Below are positions 6,163 through 6,626 of a stretch of 6,626 bases of DNA, piece after piece. The position numbers and the translations under genes were made by a program. Below the pieces are notes generated by a model, which saw nothing but the letters and a program-made list of their open reading frames with translations, searched no databases and was not told the DNA's origin. Source of the DNA: Spirochaetota bacterium (lineage in GTDB: Bacteria; Spirochaetota; Spirochaetia; Treponematales; Breznakiellaceae); NCBI GenBank assembly GCA_023398155.1, contig JAEWSV010000553.1, forward strand, positions 1-6,626, given 5' to 3'. Position 1 is the stretch's first letter; every line of letters starts with the position of its first letter.

Positions 6163-6626
6163 TTACACGAAGAGGTTCACGCCGGATTCCGAGGCTGCCT
6201 CCATGTACGCCGCGACGCCGCCGATCTCCACGCCGTCCATGAGCTCTTCCGCCGAAATCCCCATGATGTCCATGGACATCTGGCAGGCGACCATGCGCAC
6301 TCCCGCGGCGCGGGCCGAAGCCATCATGGCCTCTAGTTGGTCGACGCGCTTGGCTTTCATGCGTGCCTTCATCATGAGGGGGCCGGCTCCGCCGAAGTTC
6401 ATCTTGGACAGGGCGAGGCCGCCGGAATGCGAGGGCAGCATCATGCCGAACATGCGTCCCATGAAGTCTTTGGCCACGCGTGGTTTATCCCGTCTCTGGA
6501 TGACCGAGAGGCCCCAGAAGGTGAAGAACATCGTCACCTTCTTACCGACGGCGGCCGCGCCGTTCGCGAGCACGAAGGAGGCGAGGGCCTTGTCGAAGTC
6601 GTTGGAGAAGACGATGAGGGTCGCGC
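6163..6626 (-). CDS. DsrE2-like (COG2210, DsrE/DsrF/DrsH-like) sulfur-relay protein, 5' end cut by window edge
   Basis: Members of this family are small proteins associated with persulfide transfer; many are encoded beside TusA, rhodanese or CoA-disulfide reductase genes. The last 153 residues are visible and the frame runs off the window, so the true start lies outside. The GTG at 6571-6573 is internal, since coding continues upstream as FSNDFDKALASF, which matches the usual family beginning. Diagnostic stretches are ANGAAAVGKKVTMFFTFWGL, LSKMNFGGAG, and VACQMSMDIMG with the conserved candidate sulfur-carrying Cys (codon 6283-6285), then DGVEIGGVAAYMEAA and a C-terminal NLFV. The protein is very methionine-rich, as the family commonly is. 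No transmembrane segment is evident in the visible part, although MFFTFWGL is hydrophobic. Its position 35 nt before lysC suggests it could carry sulfur for the downstream homocysteine pathway; that link is inference. Confidence 0.9.
   Translation of the reverse strand, partial: ATLIVFSNDFDKALASFVLANGAAAVGKKVTMFFTFWGLSVIQRRDKPRVAKDFMGRMFGMMLPSHSGGLALSKMNFGGAGPLMMKARMKAKRVDQLEAMMASARAAGVRMVACQMSMDIMGISAEELMDGVEIGGVAAYMEAASESGVNLFV

Noticed and set aside
6163..6573. DsrE2-like gene starting at GTG 6573
   Set aside because: The same frame continues upstream with family-typical residues to the window edge, so this GTG is internal.

Overview
This is a GC-rich window (roughly two thirds G+C by eye) in which every supported gene lies on the minus strand. 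Gene order in transcription order, from high to low coordinates, is: a DsrE2-like sulfur-relay protein (5' end outside the window), aspartate kinase (lysC), a COG1900/DUF39 homocysteine-forming enzyme, a NIL-domain two-cluster [4Fe-4S] ferredoxin, a COG2122/UPF0280 protein, a family 4 (Fe-S) uracil-DNA glycosylase, and the primosomal helicase PriA (3' end outside the window). There are no rRNA, tRNA, CRISPR or mobile-element signals.

The central part (about 2197-6127) reads as a pathway. Aspartate kinase makes aspartyl-4-phosphate, the precursor of aspartate semialdehyde. COG1900 with its NIL-ferredoxin partner is known from methanogens to turn aspartate semialdehyde plus sulfide (or a bound persulfide) and two electrons into homocysteine, skipping homoserine and O-acylhomoserine. 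COG2122 was linked in Methanosarcina to efficient sulfide use in that route. All three novel-pathway families are adjacent here: COG1900 and the ferredoxin overlap by ATGA, and COG2122 follows 2 nt after the ferredoxin stop. A DsrE2-like protein, a family associated with sulfur transfer, precedes lysC by 35 nt, so sulfur handling and carbon-skeleton supply flank the same cluster. The aspartate semialdehyde dehydrogenase step (asd) is not in the window.

Downstream, udg and priA are spaced by 39 nt and 2 nt, so two DNA-maintenance genes may be read from the tail of the sulfur operon.

Regulatory signals are modest. The 108-nt gap after lysC holds a strong GC hairpin, a candidate sigma70-type promoter and a clear GGAGG site for COG1900. 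The 35-nt gap before lysC holds another candidate promoter, placed so close to the ATG that lysC could be leaderless.

The organism is most likely an anaerobic bacterium: the homocysteine route occurs mainly in anaerobes, and the cluster is rich in Fe-S proteins. Bacterial PriA and Shine-Dalgarno sites exclude an archaeon. A spirochaete-like or other uncultured anaerobe is possible, but I cannot fix the phylum from the sequence alone.
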